Under the pieces are notes generated by a model that saw only the letters and a list, made by a program, of their open reading frames with translations, did no database searches and had not been told where the DNA came from. A program made the position numbers and the translations under genes. From contig NC_015278.1 of the NCBI RefSeq assembly GCF_000193205.1, positions 992,001-1,056,000 of the forward strand: 64,000 bases of DNA, given 5' to 3'. The DNA is from Aerococcus sp. Group 1 (GTDB lineage Bacteria; Bacillota; Bacilli; Lactobacillales; Aerococcaceae). The stretch's first letter is position 1. Each line of letters begins with the position of its first letter. Below are positions 1-9,695 of this stretch, one piece after another.

Positions 1-348
1 AGCTTTGCTACCGCTCCTGAGATTTATGCACCAGCTAACAATTTAATCAGTGAGGCGATTGGGACCTTTATTTTAACTTTTGGAATCATGTCCTTTGCTC
101 AAAATGACCTAGCTCCTGGTTTGTCTACTGCCTTGGTAGGAGGATTGATTGTCAGTATCGGGGCTTCCTTAGGAGGACCGACGGGTTATGCGATTAATCC
201 AGCCCGCGACTTAGGGCCTCGAATTGCCCATGCGATTTTACCAATCCGTCATAAAGGTGATTCAGACTGGTCATACGCTTGGGTACCTGTTGTCGGGCCA
301 ATTATTGGTGGTGTGCTAGCTGCCATTGTCTTTCAGTGGATCCCCTAA
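1..348 (+). CDS. glpF: MIP-family glycerol facilitator/aquaporin, C-terminal part
   Basis: This is a membrane channel of the major intrinsic protein family, probably passing glycerol and other small neutral solutes. The reading frame is open from base 1, so the N-terminal half with the first NPA motif lies before the window. The second signature is visible as NPARDLGPR; an Asp after NPAR is typical of glycerol facilitators rather than pure water channels. Two further membrane segments and the short C-terminal end (VFQWIP) follow, and the frame closes at TAA. A terminator hairpin lies about 45 bases downstream, so this ends its transcript. The family is clear; glycerol specificity is inferred. 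Confidence 0.88.
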   Translation, partial: SFATAPEIYAPANNLISEAIGTFILTFGIMSFAQNDLAPGLSTALVGGLIVSIGASLGGPTGYAINPARDLGPRIAHAILPIRHKGDSDWSYAWVPVVGPIIGGVLAAIVFQWIP

Positions 349-390
349 TGATTAGTAATAATATTTATAAGGAAAGATTTCATAAGCAGT

Positions 391-427
391 AAAAAAGGCC
401 TCACTTCAAGGTGTGAGGCCTTTTAAT
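391..427. terminator. Rho-independent terminator, probably bidirectional
   Basis: GGCCTCAC and GTGAGGCC form a GC-rich stem with a short loop, flanked by A's on the left and T's on the right. It lies between the convergent glycerol facilitator and universal stress protein genes and can serve both. Confidence 0.85.
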
Positions 428-445
428 TACTGCTGGCTTTAGTTT

Positions 446-922
446 TTATGCTTTTTTGCCTTTTTCATGTTTAACATTGTCTAAGTCAGTTCTTACCACT
501 AAGACATCACAATTAGCGTTACGGATGACGTATTCTGAAACAGAACCAATGAAGAGGCGTTCCACAGCGTTTAGTCCCGTTGCACCAATCATGATTAAAT
601 CAGCATGGTATTCTTTAGAAAGTTCTTTAGCAATTTGAACCTTTGGTGAACCATAATCAATGACGGTTTGGATTTCTTTTACGCCTTTTTCCGATGCATA
701 TTTCTTGTAGTCATTAAGTAATTCTTTAGCTTGTTTGACTAATTCATCGGATAGGGTGCCTTCGTAACCAGTAGTTGTTTGAATCGAGCGTGTATCAACG
801 ATATGAGTAATGATTAATTCAGCGTCATTACGTAAGGCAACTTCTACTGCTTTTTTGAAGGCTAATTCAGCTTCATCGGAACCATCCACAGGTGTCAATA
901 TATGTTCGTAATTCTTATACAT
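446..922 (-). CDS. Universal stress protein, UspA family
   Basis: A 158-residue cytoplasmic single-domain universal stress protein. The start of the fold is seen as ILTPVDGSDEAELAF, and the nucleotide-binding signature near the C-terminus as GATGLNAVERLFIGSVSEYV (G-2x-G-9x-G-S type), which marks the ATP-binding subclass. Members are induced by starvation or stress and their precise targets are usually unknown. The ATG at 922 is preceded by GAGGGATCC, and an extended -10 lies upstream, so the gene is transcribed alone. It ends at the bidirectional terminator shared with the glycerol facilitator gene. Nothing looks damaged. Confidence 0.92.
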   Translation of the reverse strand: MYKNYEHILTPVDGSDEAELAFKKAVEVALRNDAELIITHIVDTRSIQTTTGYEGTLSDELVKQAKELLNDYKKYASEKGVKEIQTVIDYGSPKVQIAKELSKEYHADLIMIGATGLNAVERLFIGSVSEYVIRNANCDVLVVRTDLDNVKHEKGKKA

Positions 923-956
923 AAGGATCCCTCACTTTCTTTTTCTCACTATAGCT

Positions 957-962
957 ATTATA
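957..962 (-). promoter_or_regulatory. -10 element for the universal stress protein gene
   Basis: On the minus strand this reads TATAAT preceded by TGC (extended -10), about 35 bases before the ATG. No convincing -35 was found. Confidence 0.6.
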
Positions 963-1011
963 GCATGAAAGCGGATAAAAAATTAACTTTAAATAATATT
1001 CCTATTGAAAA

Positions 1012-1041
1012 AACCTAGGCTTTCACACCTAGGTTAAAAAA
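1012..1041 (-). terminator. Terminator of the structured RNA
   Basis: On the minus strand AACCTAGG, a loop of 8 and CCTAGGTT are followed by a run of T's. It lies 17 bases beyond the 3' pairing arm of the RNA candidate and is separate from any protein gene. Confidence 0.8.
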
Positions 1042-1057
1042 TAATTCGATTATTTTT

Positions 1058-1248
1058 ATGTAAGCCTCCAATGATACCGTGGAAATTCTATCTGTCTGAA
1101 CCCGCGATATAGCAGGTGGGTTCCGGTATCCAACTTCAGTTGTCCACGTAATAGAGGCGTAACATCCATTGGAGCTCGCAGATCCCTAGATAGTAGTTGT
1201 TCGGTCAGCACATTTAAAAGATGCACGCATATCTTAGAGAACTTACAT
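1058..1248 (-). ncRNA. ssrS: Structured non-coding RNA, about 190 nt; 6S RNA candidate
   Basis: The stretch between the universal stress protein gene and rarA has no credible reading frame but strong nested pairing on the minus strand. ATGTAAG (1248-1242) pairs with CTTACAT (1064-1058) and closes the structure. CTCCAATG pairs with CATTGGAG, CGTGGA with TCCACG, and GAACCC with GGGTTC around an apical loop. A -10-like TATAGT sits just before the 5' end and a strong terminator follows. Length (191 nt), independent transcription and position next to rarA agree with 6S RNA, which lies by rarA in Bacillus. The 5' arm carries about 60 extra bases before the second helix, so the shape is not the simple symmetric 6S rod; the identity is a candidate only. 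Confidence 0.5.
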
Positions 1249-1337
1249 TACTATAAATTTAGCATGTCTAGGGCTTTTTGGCAAGCAAGAAAGCTTGAAG
1301 TGACAACATTTCATACTGGACTTATCGCTTATAAAAA

Positions 1338-2612
1338 TTATTTTTGCCTTTCTCGCATTTGCCGCATTTGCTCTAAGGCTTGCTCATATTTGCCTGTTTG
1401 GCAGGCTTGGTAGTATTGCCTGTCAGACAAGGTTTCTGGTAAGTAATCTTGAGCAATCCAATGGTTGGGGTAATCGTGGGGGAACTTGTAAGCAATTCCT
1501 CTTCCCAATTTCTTAGCACCACTGTAGTGGGCGTCACGGAGATGTTTGGGGATGACGCCAGCTTTTCCTGAACGAATATCTGCTAAGGCTTGATCAATGG
1601 CCTGAATGGCTGAATTGGATTTAGGGGATAGGGACAGGTCAATAATGGCGTGAGCCAAAGGAATCCTGGCTTCCGGCAGTCCAATTTTCTGGGCAGCTTG
1701 GCAGGCAGTGACCGCCCGCTGACAGGCTTCGGGGTTAGCCAAGCCAATATCTTCATAGGCGCATACCATTAAACGCCGGCAGAGGCTGTTCAAATCACCA
1801 GCTTCAATTAAACGGGCGGCATAATGAAGGGCAGCGTTGACATCACTGCCACGAATACTTTTCTGAAAGGCAGACACCACATCATAGTGCATGTCACCAT
1901 CTTCATCATGGTCAAAGGCCTTCTTTTGTAAACATTCCTCTGCTACGCTTAAGTCGATCAGAATTTGGCCTTCAGCATTCTCCTCAGTTGATAAAGCCGC
2001 TAGTTCTAATGCATTGAGAGCTGACCGTAAATCGCCATTGGAGTAATTGGCTAAGTAGTCCCTGGCCTCATTACTTAATTGAATAGGGTACTTGCCGAGG
2101 CCCCGTTCTTTATTTTCGAGGGCATGGTCAATAGCTACTTTGATTTGATCAGCCTCTATAGGGTGAAGCTCAAAAATCTGTGCCCGCGAGCGGATAGCAG
2201 GATTGATATTGATATAAGGGTTTTCGGTCGTTGCCCCGATCAGAATCAATAGCCCGCTTTCTAAATGCGGGAGGAGAAAGTCTTGTTTTGTTTTATCCAG
2301 GCGGTGAATTTCATCTAACATTAAAATAAGACTGCCGGAAAACTTTGCTTCAGCCACGACTTCTTGTAAGGCCTTTTTATTATCTGTTGCCGCATTCAAT
2401 TGCCGAAAACTTAACTTAGTGGAACCGGCAATAGCGCTAGCTATTGATGTTTTACCAATACCAGGAGGACCGTATAAAATCATTGACCTTAACTGCTTCG
2501 CTTTAACCATCCGCCAGATGATTTTACCGGAGCCAACTAGGTGTCCTTGACCAACAACTTCTTCTAGGGTCTTCGGGCGCATTCTGTAGGCTAGGGGGGC
2601 TTGTTTATTCAC
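1338..2612 (-). CDS. rarA: Replication-associated recombination protein RarA (MgsA-type AAA+ ATPase)
   Basis: A 424-residue clamp-loader-like AAA+ ATPase that acts at stalled replication forks. The Walker A motif GPPGIGKTS lies near residues 48-56, Walker B is LMLDEIHRLDK, and sensor 1 is GATTENP. The MgsA C-terminal tetramerisation region follows, with EDIGLANPEA and HLRDAHY. I start it at the GTG at 2612, because an AGAAAGGAG ribosome site lies 5 bases upstream; the frame stays open for 57 more codons upstream, but that part is not RarA-like and would overlap the divergent desulfurase gene. No terminator was seen directly after it, so some transcripts may run into the structured RNA. Confidence 0.94.
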   Translation of the reverse strand: MNKQAPLAYRMRPKTLEEVVGQGHLVGSGKIIWRMVKAKQLRSMILYGPPGIGKTSIASAIAGSTKLSFRQLNAATDNKKALQEVVAEAKFSGSLILMLDEIHRLDKTKQDFLLPHLESGLLILIGATTENPYININPAIRSRAQIFELHPIEADQIKVAIDHALENKERGLGKYPIQLSNEARDYLANYSNGDLRSALNALELAALSTEENAEGQILIDLSVAEECLQKKAFDHDEDGDMHYDVVSAFQKSIRGSDVNAALHYAARLIEAGDLNSLCRRLMVCAYEDIGLANPEACQRAVTACQAAQKIGLPEARIPLAHAIIDLSLSPKSNSAIQAIDQALADIRSGKAGVIPKHLRDAHYSGAKKLGRGIAYKFPHDYPNHWIAQDYLPETLSDRQYYQACQTGKYEQALEQMRQMRERQK

Positions 2613-2697
2613 ACTGAAACTCCTTTCTAAGTGCTTGATAACGTCAATCAGTATAACACATCCGTTTTTAAAAAGAGCGCTTTTGGCTTTTCCTCTG

Positions 2698-2724
2698 TTG
2701 TCTAGGACCAGATAGTGATACAAT
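2698..2724 (+). promoter_or_regulatory. Promoter of the desulfurase-DUF1831 operon
   Basis: TTGTCT (2698-2703) and TACAAT (2719-2724) are separated by 15 bases, in the gap between divergent rarA and the cysteine desulfurase gene. The spacer is short of the ideal 17. Confidence 0.5.
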
Positions 2725-2752
2725 AGTGAAAAACAAGGGGGTAAGCGAACGA

Positions 2753-3877
2753 ATGATCTATCTTGATTATGCAGCAACCACACCGATGACCCAACCAGTT
2801 ATTGAGGCCATGAACCAGGCCATGCGTGAAAATTATGGCAATGCATCAAGTACCTACCGAATTGGTCGCCAATCACATGAGCAATTGACTCGAGTAAGAG
2901 AGAATATAGCGGAGACGATTAATGCTCAGGCCGACGATATTATTTTTACCAGTGGGGCAACAGAATCGACTAATAGTGCCCTGATACAAACCGCAAAACG
3001 GTTAGCAAAGCAAGGCCGTCATATTATTACCACCGAAGCTGAACATCCTTCAAGTTACAAGACGGCAAAATATCTGGAAAAACAGGGCTTTGAAGTAACT
3101 TTTCTGCCTTTCGATGAATATGGTCATATCTCAATTGATGAGTTGAAGGCAGCTATCAAAGATGATACCATTATAGTTTCGATTATCGCAGGGAATAACG
3201 AAGTCGGCTCTGTCCAAGATATCCAAGCTATTGGAGACATTTGCCAAGACCACCACTTATTCTTCTATACAGATGTGGTCCAAGCCTATCTCAACGTCCC
3301 TATTGATGTTGAAGCCATGCATATCGATGGCTTATGCGTCTCCGCCCATAAATTCCATGGGCCCAAAGGGGTAGGATTCCTCTATTACCGTAATGCAGTG
3401 AGTGATTTTACTCCTTACTTAAGAGGGGGAGGCCAAGAACATGGCCATAGGGCCGGTACTGAAAATGTGCCTGGAATTGTGGCCATGGGTAAGGCCATTG
3501 AAATCGCCTACCGGGCTAGGAATGACCATCATCAAAAGCTGCTGAATTTAAGGAAATATTTTCTTAAAGAAGCCAAAGAACGGGGCCTAGATTTCAAAAT
3601 CAATGGTCCTAAGGAAGCTGAACTAGCCCATATTTTAAATATCTATTGGCCTAATCATCCTAGTGATCAAGTACTGATTAAATTAGATTTAAAAGACGTT
3701 TATGTATCGGCTGGGTCAGCCTGCTCAGCTGGGTCGCTAGAACCGAGTCGGATTTTAGTGTCGATGTTTGGGGAAGCAAGTCCCCGGATCAGTCAAAGCA
3801 TTCGTATATCATTCGGTCAGCTGACCACAATTGAAGAAATCGATAAATTCTTAGACATTTTGTTAAGCATTGCTTAG
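2753..3877 (+). CDS. Cysteine desulfurase (NifS/IscS family)
   Basis: A 374-residue PLP enzyme that removes sulfur from cysteine as a protein-bound persulfide. The N-terminus IYLDYAATTP is classical, the PLP lysine lies in SAHKFHGPKG, and the catalytic cysteine is in the loop SAGSACSAGSLEPS. I start at the ATG at 2753 (AAGGGGG upstream), not at the GTG nine codons earlier. In Bacillus the equivalent gene, yrvO, lies beside mnmA and supplies sulfur for tRNA thiolation; the same pairing here points to that role. It is followed by the DUF1831 gene 31 bases later. Confidence 0.93.
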   Translation: MIYLDYAATTPMTQPVIEAMNQAMRENYGNASSTYRIGRQSHEQLTRVRENIAETINAQADDIIFTSGATESTNSALIQTAKRLAKQGRHIITTEAEHPSSYKTAKYLEKQGFEVTFLPFDEYGHISIDELKAAIKDDTIIVSIIAGNNEVGSVQDIQAIGDICQDHHLFFYTDVVQAYLNVPIDVEAMHIDGLCVSAHKFHGPKGVGFLYYRNAVSDFTPYLRGGGQEHGHRAGTENVPGIVAMGKAIEIAYRARNDHHQKLLNLRKYFLKEAKERGLDFKINGPKEAELAHILNIYWPNHPSDQVLIKLDLKDVYVSAGSACSAGSLEPSRILVSMFGEASPRISQSIRISFGQLTTIEEIDKFLDILLSIA

Positions 3878-3908
3878 TAATAGTGTAAACAAATTAAGGA
3901 GGAATGAA

Positions 3909-4256
3909 ATGGCTTTTAAAGAAAAAGAACAATTAAAAGGGAGTCAAAAAACCTATCAAGTCCATCCTAACTGCAAGGCATATACTTTGCGGGACTATGG
4001 ATTTACTTCTACTAAGGTAGGTAATTATCAAATTGAAATTCCTATTCGTCCAGAATTTCAAGCCAGTCACTATCTCTTATTAAAAGTTCAAATTGATAAA
4101 TCAGTGGATAAATTGCAAATGAACGTCACTAATAAGACGGGGCTGAAGGCAGTTAATGTTTACCAAAATTCCGACATGGCAGATTTAGCTAAACGCTTAG
4201 AGGAAATTTTAGCTGATTTAGTTGAAAATCAAGTCTTAGCAATCAATGAAGACTAA
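3909..4256 (+). CDS. DUF1831 family protein
   Basis: A 115-residue small cytoplasmic protein of the DUF1831 family, found in lactic acid bacteria between the desulfurase gene and mnmA. It has no known catalytic motif. The start ATG at 3909 is set by AGGAGGAATGAA; an earlier in-frame start overlaps the desulfurase stop and gives a non-homologous extension. Its constant location suggests a helper role in sulfur transfer to tRNA, but this is only inferred from context. A terminator follows. Confidence 0.82.
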   Translation: MAFKEKEQLKGSQKTYQVHPNCKAYTLRDYGFTSTKVGNYQIEIPIRPEFQASHYLLLKVQIDKSVDKLQMNVTNKTGLKAVNVYQNSDMADLAKRLEEILADLVENQVLAINED

Positions 4257-4278
4257 AAATGGATATATAATCATTCTC

Positions 4279-4338
4279 AAAACTCAAGGACATTTGAAGA
4301 TTTAATAAAAATTCAATCAAATGACTTGAGTTTTTTAT
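4279..4338 (+). terminator. Rho-independent terminator
   Basis: AACTCAAG and CATTTGA pair with TCAAATG and CTTGAGTT, followed by a run of T's. It closes the desulfurase-DUF1831 transcript, so mnmA needs its own promoter. Confidence 0.82.
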
Positions 4339-4426
4339 GTAAATTGGTATGATTACTACCTGGATAAGGCGTTTGAGGCCTATCTAAGATTATCAACACA
4401 ACAAAACGTGCGACCTTCAATCGTAA

Positions 4427-5578
<1,152 letters not shown>

Positions 5579-5635
5579 TAAAATAGATTAATCATTTCTA
5601 AAAGCAGGCTATAAATTAGGATGATTTAAAGATAC

Positions 5636-5712
5636 AGCTGTAACTCGTTTTTGGCTTATCCAGGAAGACCTTATCTAACTTGGAGGCTAGAAGCTAAGAT
5701 ACAGCTTTTTTC
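5636..5712 (+). terminator. Possible terminator after mnmA
   Basis: AGCTGTA (5636-5642) can pair with TACAGCT (5700-5706), which is followed by a T run. The intervening loop is long, so the call is weak. Confidence 0.4.
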
Positions 5713-5817
5713 TTTATTAAGGGTGTGAAAGAGCGAAAATGGTATAGTTATTTTAATAGAAGAAAGGCGAGCAGAAGGCAGACTGGGGGGGAGGATAACT
5801 CCACTGAAATTCTGTGA

Positions 5818-5823
5818 TATAAT
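5818..5823 (+). promoter_or_regulatory. Extended -10 promoter for recD2
   Basis: TATAAT with the upstream TGA of an extended -10, 33 bases before the recD2 start. No good -35 was seen, as is common for extended -10 promoters. Confidence 0.6.
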
Positions 5824-5855
5824 AGCCAAAGATTATGACTAGGAGGGATAAGGGA

Positions 5856-8321
5856 ATGGCAGCTACAGAAGATTATTTCATCGGCGAGGTTGAAGCTACC
5901 TTTTTTTCTAATCCAGATAATTATTATCGGGTGATGCGGATTACGGTTGATGATACCAACACCCTTTACTCCGAAAAAAATATTGTCGTGACTGGAAATT
6001 TTGGGACTATTCAAGACGGAACCACATACCAATTCTTCGGTAACTTGGTTGACCATCCTAAGTACGGGGTACAATTTAAAGTCTCTCATTATGAAGGGAT
6101 AAAAATTACCAGTAAAGATGGATTAATCAAATATTTATCCAGTGATGAATTCCCTGGAATTGGAAAAATACTGGCTGAACGTGTGGTCAATACCTTAGGT
6201 GAGAAGACCATTGACTTAATTGTAAATCAACCCGAACGTTTGAAAGAAGTTAAGGGCCTGACGAAAAATAAACAGCAAATGCTACATGAGAAAGTAAAGG
6301 CTAATCGTGGCAATGAGGATACCTTTATTCAATTATCGGAGATGGGTTTTTCCAACCATTTAGCAGGGAAGATCTATGCTAAATACCAAGATGAAGCGGT
6401 TGAATTGATTAAAGAAAACCCCTATTTCTTGGTTAAAAATATTCAGGGTTTTGGTTTTCAAAAGGCTGATTTACTGGCTCAACGTTTAGACTTTGCCTAT
6501 GACTCGCCTTTACGCATCCAAGGGGCGATTACTTTTTCATTAGAAACAATTTGTTATAGCAATGGGGATACTTATGTTAAGAAGGAAGAACTATTCCACC
6601 AGGTTCTCAATCTATTAAATAAAAGCCAAATGAATCTACAAATGGTTGACATGCAGCAAGTGGCTGATAGCTTGAGCGACTTGGTAGATACCAATGAAGT
6701 GATTGCGACTGAAGAGGGTTATTTTCTTCCTAGTCTCTATTATGCAGAGAAGGGGATTGTTAAACGTTTAAAACGTATCAAGAATGAAAGAACTCAGCCT
6801 AAATATGAGAATGATAATTTGGCTAATGAAATAGAGGAAACCGAAGCAAAATTAGGTATTCAATATGGACCCGCTCAAAGGAAGGCAATTATCGAAGCCC
6901 TAGAAGAGAAATTATTTATTCTTACCGGGGGACCGGGTACGGGAAAAACCACCGTTTTAGAAGGGATCATTGATATTTATTGCCGGTTAAATAATATCCG
7001 CCTAGGGGATTATGATCCAAGTGACTTTCCTATTCGTTTGGCAGCACCAACTGGACGCGCTGCCAAGCGGATGAGTGAAACTACTGGCCTAGTAGCAACC
7101 ACTATTCACCGTTTAATAGGTCTCACCGGTGAAGAAGATGAAAATAATATCATAACTTCTGATAAAGAGACTATTGAAGGGGACTTACTGATTATTGATG
7201 AAATGTCCATGGTAGATACCTGGTTATTCTTTCAGTTATTAGAAGCGGTTCCTGATGATATGCAAATTATCTTGGTAGGGGATAAAGATCAACTGCCCTC
7301 AGTTGGTCCAGGACAAGTGCTTTCTGACCTCTTGAGAAGTCAGACAATCACCTGGCGTGAGCTCGACGAAATATTTCGTCAAGATGCTAATTCAACTATC
7401 ACTCTATTGGCTCATGATATAAAAAATGGGCAAATGCCAGTCGATCTGACCCAAAATAAGGCTGATCGGTCATTTTTCCGGGTGGATTATTTCCACTTAG
7501 CTGATTTTATCGCAGCGGTGGCTAAACGCGCTCTTGAAAAAGATTATGATGTTAAAGATATTCAAGTTTTAGCTCCCATGTATAAGGGTCAGGCCGGCAT
7601 CGATCAGATTAACCAGAAATTGCAGGAAAGCTTAAATCCAAATACTGATGGAAGTAAGCGCCAACTTAGCCACTTCAACCGTCTTTTTCGCTTAGGTGAT
7701 AAGGTCTTACAGTTGCAAAATCATGCTGAAATGAATGTTTTTAACGGGGATATGGGAGAAATCGTGGCGATATTCTTTGCCAAGGAAACGACCAGCCAAA
7801 GCGATGAAATAGTGGTTGATTTCGACGGCAATGAGGTCACATACAACCGGCAAGATTTTAACCAGTTAACCTTGGCGTATTGCGTCTCAATTCATAAATC
7901 GCAGGGAAGCGAATTTCCTATCGTTATCCTCCCCTTAATCAGCCAATACCAACGCATGTTGCAACGCAATTTGCTCTATACAGCGATCACCAGAGCTAAG
8001 CAATCCTTAATTCTCTGCGGTGAAGTCCAAGCCTTCCAATCTGCCATTCAAACCCAGGCCAGCCAACGCCATACTAACCTTTACCGCTCCCTACTTGAAG
8101 AAGACGAATTACTTCCTAAACTGAACTCGCAGCCAAGTGAAGTAAGTCCTAGTCAGGATCAAAGTACCAGGTCTCAAGGAGATGAGTCAGGGGGCCAACA
8201 AGGGGATCTTGAAAACTCGGGAATGAATGTAAAAGTCGATTGGTTAACTCCTGCCTTACTTGAAAGTGGTCAGATCGATCCTTTAATTGGTATGGATGGC
8301 ATCAGCCCCTATGATTTTTAA
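5856..8321 (+). CDS. recD2: ATP-dependent RecD2-like DNA helicase
   Basis: An 821-residue superfamily 1B 5'-3' helicase. An N-terminal OB/helix-hairpin region precedes the motor; helix-hairpin repeats are visible as FPGIGKILAERVV and IQGFGFQKADLLA. The motor has Walker A GGPGTGKTT, Walker B LLIIDEMSMVD, the GDKDQLPSVGPGQVL motif and a C-terminal UvrD-like VSIHKSQGSEF and LLYTAITRAK. The start ATG at 5856 follows AGGAGGG; an ATG seven codons upstream overlaps that site. The last 60 residues are rich in Ser, Gln and Glu and look disordered. RecD2 in Bacillus acts in repair and fork stability without RecBC. An A7 run at 5974-5980 is in frame. Confidence 0.93.
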   Translation: MAATEDYFIGEVEATFFSNPDNYYRVMRITVDDTNTLYSEKNIVVTGNFGTIQDGTTYQFFGNLVDHPKYGVQFKVSHYEGIKITSKDGLIKYLSSDEFPGIGKILAERVVNTLGEKTIDLIVNQPERLKEVKGLTKNKQQMLHEKVKANRGNEDTFIQLSEMGFSNHLAGKIYAKYQDEAVELIKENPYFLVKNIQGFGFQKADLLAQRLDFAYDSPLRIQGAITFSLETICYSNGDTYVKKEELFHQVLNLLNKSQMNLQMVDMQQVADSLSDLVDTNEVIATEEGYFLPSLYYAEKGIVKRLKRIKNERTQPKYENDNLANEIEETEAKLGIQYGPAQRKAIIEALEEKLFILTGGPGTGKTTVLEGIIDIYCRLNNIRLGDYDPSDFPIRLAAPTGRAAKRMSETTGLVATTIHRLIGLTGEEDENNIITSDKETIEGDLLIIDEMSMVDTWLFFQLLEAVPDDMQIILVGDKDQLPSVGPGQVLSDLLRSQTITWRELDEIFRQDANSTITLLAHDIKNGQMPVDLTQNKADRSFFRVDYFHLADFIAAVAKRALEKDYDVKDIQVLAPMYKGQAGIDQINQKLQESLNPNTDGSKRQLSHFNRLFRLGDKVLQLQNHAEMNVFNGDMGEIVAIFFAKETTSQSDEIVVDFDGNEVTYNRQDFNQLTLAYCVSIHKSQGSEFPIVILPLISQYQRMLQRNLLYTAITRAKQSLILCGEVQAFQSAIQTQASQRHTNLYRSLLEEDELLPKLNSQPSEVSPSQDQSTRSQGDESGGQQGDLENSGMNVKVDWLTPALLESGQIDPLIGMDGISPYDF

Positions 8322-8466
8322 GGAATGAAATCAGCCATCATTTTTTCTCTTTTACTGCCCACGTGCAAAAAGTACCCTAAAAAGCCTAGTTAAAGCAGAT
8401 AGAGGCTAAATTTGCTGATCCTGAGTTTATAAATACTAATAAATTTATTCAAATATTGCAAAAATC

Positions 8467-8495
8467 TTGTTTATTTCTTAAAATATCGATAAAAT
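8467..8495 (+). promoter_or_regulatory. Promoter of the FNT transporter gene
   Basis: TTGTTT (8467-8472), a 17-base spacer and TAAAAT (8490-8495), about 62 bases before the start codon. The rest of the recD2-FNT gap is AT-rich and shows no clear terminator. Confidence 0.55.
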
Positions 8496-8557
8496 GTGAG
8501 TATTGGATATATTTAGTTAGGCTAGAAATTTAGCTCATATAGAAAGGACTGACGGCA

Positions 8558-9376
8558 ATGGCTTATATTAATGGCAAGCGCCCTGAGAAAGGAATTCTAG
8601 GCCCTTTAACTTTTGATAATGTGGAGAAGAAGACAGAACTTTTTGATAAAAGTTTTTGGAGATACGCGCTAAGGAGTGTATACGCCACTTTATTCTTAAC
8701 TTTTGGGACAGCAATCGCTATGATGACCGCCCAACAAGCGAACTTAGTAGCGCCAGGTTTAGGGAAATTTACTTTTGCCTTCTTTTTTGCATGGTCATTG
8801 GTACTTATTATTTATATGAATGGTGAATTAGCGACTGCTAATATGAACTTTTTGGTAGTTGGAGCACGAAAAAAATACATCAGCTGGCAAAAGGCTTTTA
8901 CGATTTTAATGGTTTGTGTTTTATTTAATTTTATTGGTGGCCTTGTTTGTGCTTATATTTTCTCAAAAACCACGATTTTCCAAGATTTACCTGCTGATCA
9001 TTATTTATTTACAGCAGTTTCAGGAAAATTTGTTAAATCAGCGCTTACCATTTTTATTGAGGGAATTTTAGCTAATATTATCGTTAATAGTGCAGTGGTT
9101 GCTAGCAATCGGATGGTCAACGCTGATGGCCGGGTTTATGCGATTATCTTTATTATTTTTATTTTTGCCTTCTTAGGTTACGAACACGTGATTGCTAACT
9201 TTGTTTCCTTCCCATTAGCTTTCTTCTCCAATGGAGGCCCTGTTGACGGGATGACCTTGGCTAATGTGCTTAAGAACTTTGTCTTTACTTTCTTAGGTAA
9301 CCTTGTTGGTGGTGGCTTTGTCATTGGCTTTGTTTATTCCTGGTTAGGAGATAAAGAAACTTCCTATGTAGACTAA
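8558..9376 (+). CDS. Formate/nitrite transporter (FNT) family channel
   Basis: A 272-residue membrane protein with six predicted helices, homologous to FocA/NirC channels. These move formate, nitrite or other small monovalent anions with protons. The family half-repeat pattern is visible as FAWSLVLIIYMNGELATANM in the first half and FIEGILANIIVNSAVV in the second. The ATG at 8558 is preceded by AAAGGACTGACGGCA. It stands alone, between recD2 and the alaS leader, so context does not reveal the substrate. In a fermentative organism formate or lactate would be plausible; this is inference. Confidence 0.87.
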   Translation: MAYINGKRPEKGILGPLTFDNVEKKTELFDKSFWRYALRSVYATLFLTFGTAIAMMTAQQANLVAPGLGKFTFAFFFAWSLVLIIYMNGELATANMNFLVVGARKKYISWQKAFTILMVCVLFNFIGGLVCAYIFSKTTIFQDLPADHYLFTAVSGKFVKSALTIFIEGILANIIVNSAVVASNRMVNADGRVYAIIFIIFIFAFLGYEHVIANFVSFPLAFFSNGGPVDGMTLANVLKNFVFTFLGNLVGGGFVIGFVYSWLGDKETSYVD

Positions 9377-9405
9377 TTTTCTTATTCGCTAGGAATCATT
9401 AATAG

Positions 9406-9435
9406 TTGACAAATGAAAATTAAAAAGCGTATAAT
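9406..9435 (+). promoter_or_regulatory. Promoter of alaS T-box transcript
   Basis: TTGACA (9406-9411), an 18-base spacer and TATAAT (9430-9435), directly before the T-box leader. Confidence 0.8.
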
Positions 9436-9441
9436 AAATTC

Positions 9442-9670
9442 GCTTAAATGATTGAAAAGGCCATGTTTCTATTTAGCTTATAGAGAGAGTGCATCTGTGG
9501 TGAAAGCACTCAGTAATAGAAATGCTCCCTTTTGACAATGCAAATGAAAATTTGCCGCTACTCGCGTTATCCAGTATGTAATGAAGACATAATATCGCAC
9601 GTTGATGTTATAAATGAGGTGGTACCGTGCTACGGCGCCCTCATCTAATAACATCAGGGTGCTTTTTTTA
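9442..9670 (+). promoter_or_regulatory. T-box riboswitch, alanine-specific
   Basis: A tRNA-sensing leader that lets transcription continue into alaS when uncharged tRNA-Ala binds. The AG-rich stem I (AGAGAGAGTGC with GCACTC) is visible. The helix TTTCTATT/AATAGAAA is followed at once by GCT (9524-9526), which fits the alanine specifier codon. The T-box sequence lies at 9613-9629 (AATGAGGTGGTACCGTG). The terminator GCGCCCT/AGGGTGC (9635-9662) with its T run ends the leader 26 bases before alaS. Specifier identity and downstream gene agree. Confidence 0.93.
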
Positions 9671-9695
9671 TTTTATTAGGAGGTTTTAACACATC

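Noticed and set aside
2613..2783. N-terminal extension of RarA by 57 codons
   Set aside because: The extension has no RarA similarity and would overlap the divergent desulfurase promoter; the GTG at 2612 has an excellent ribosome site.
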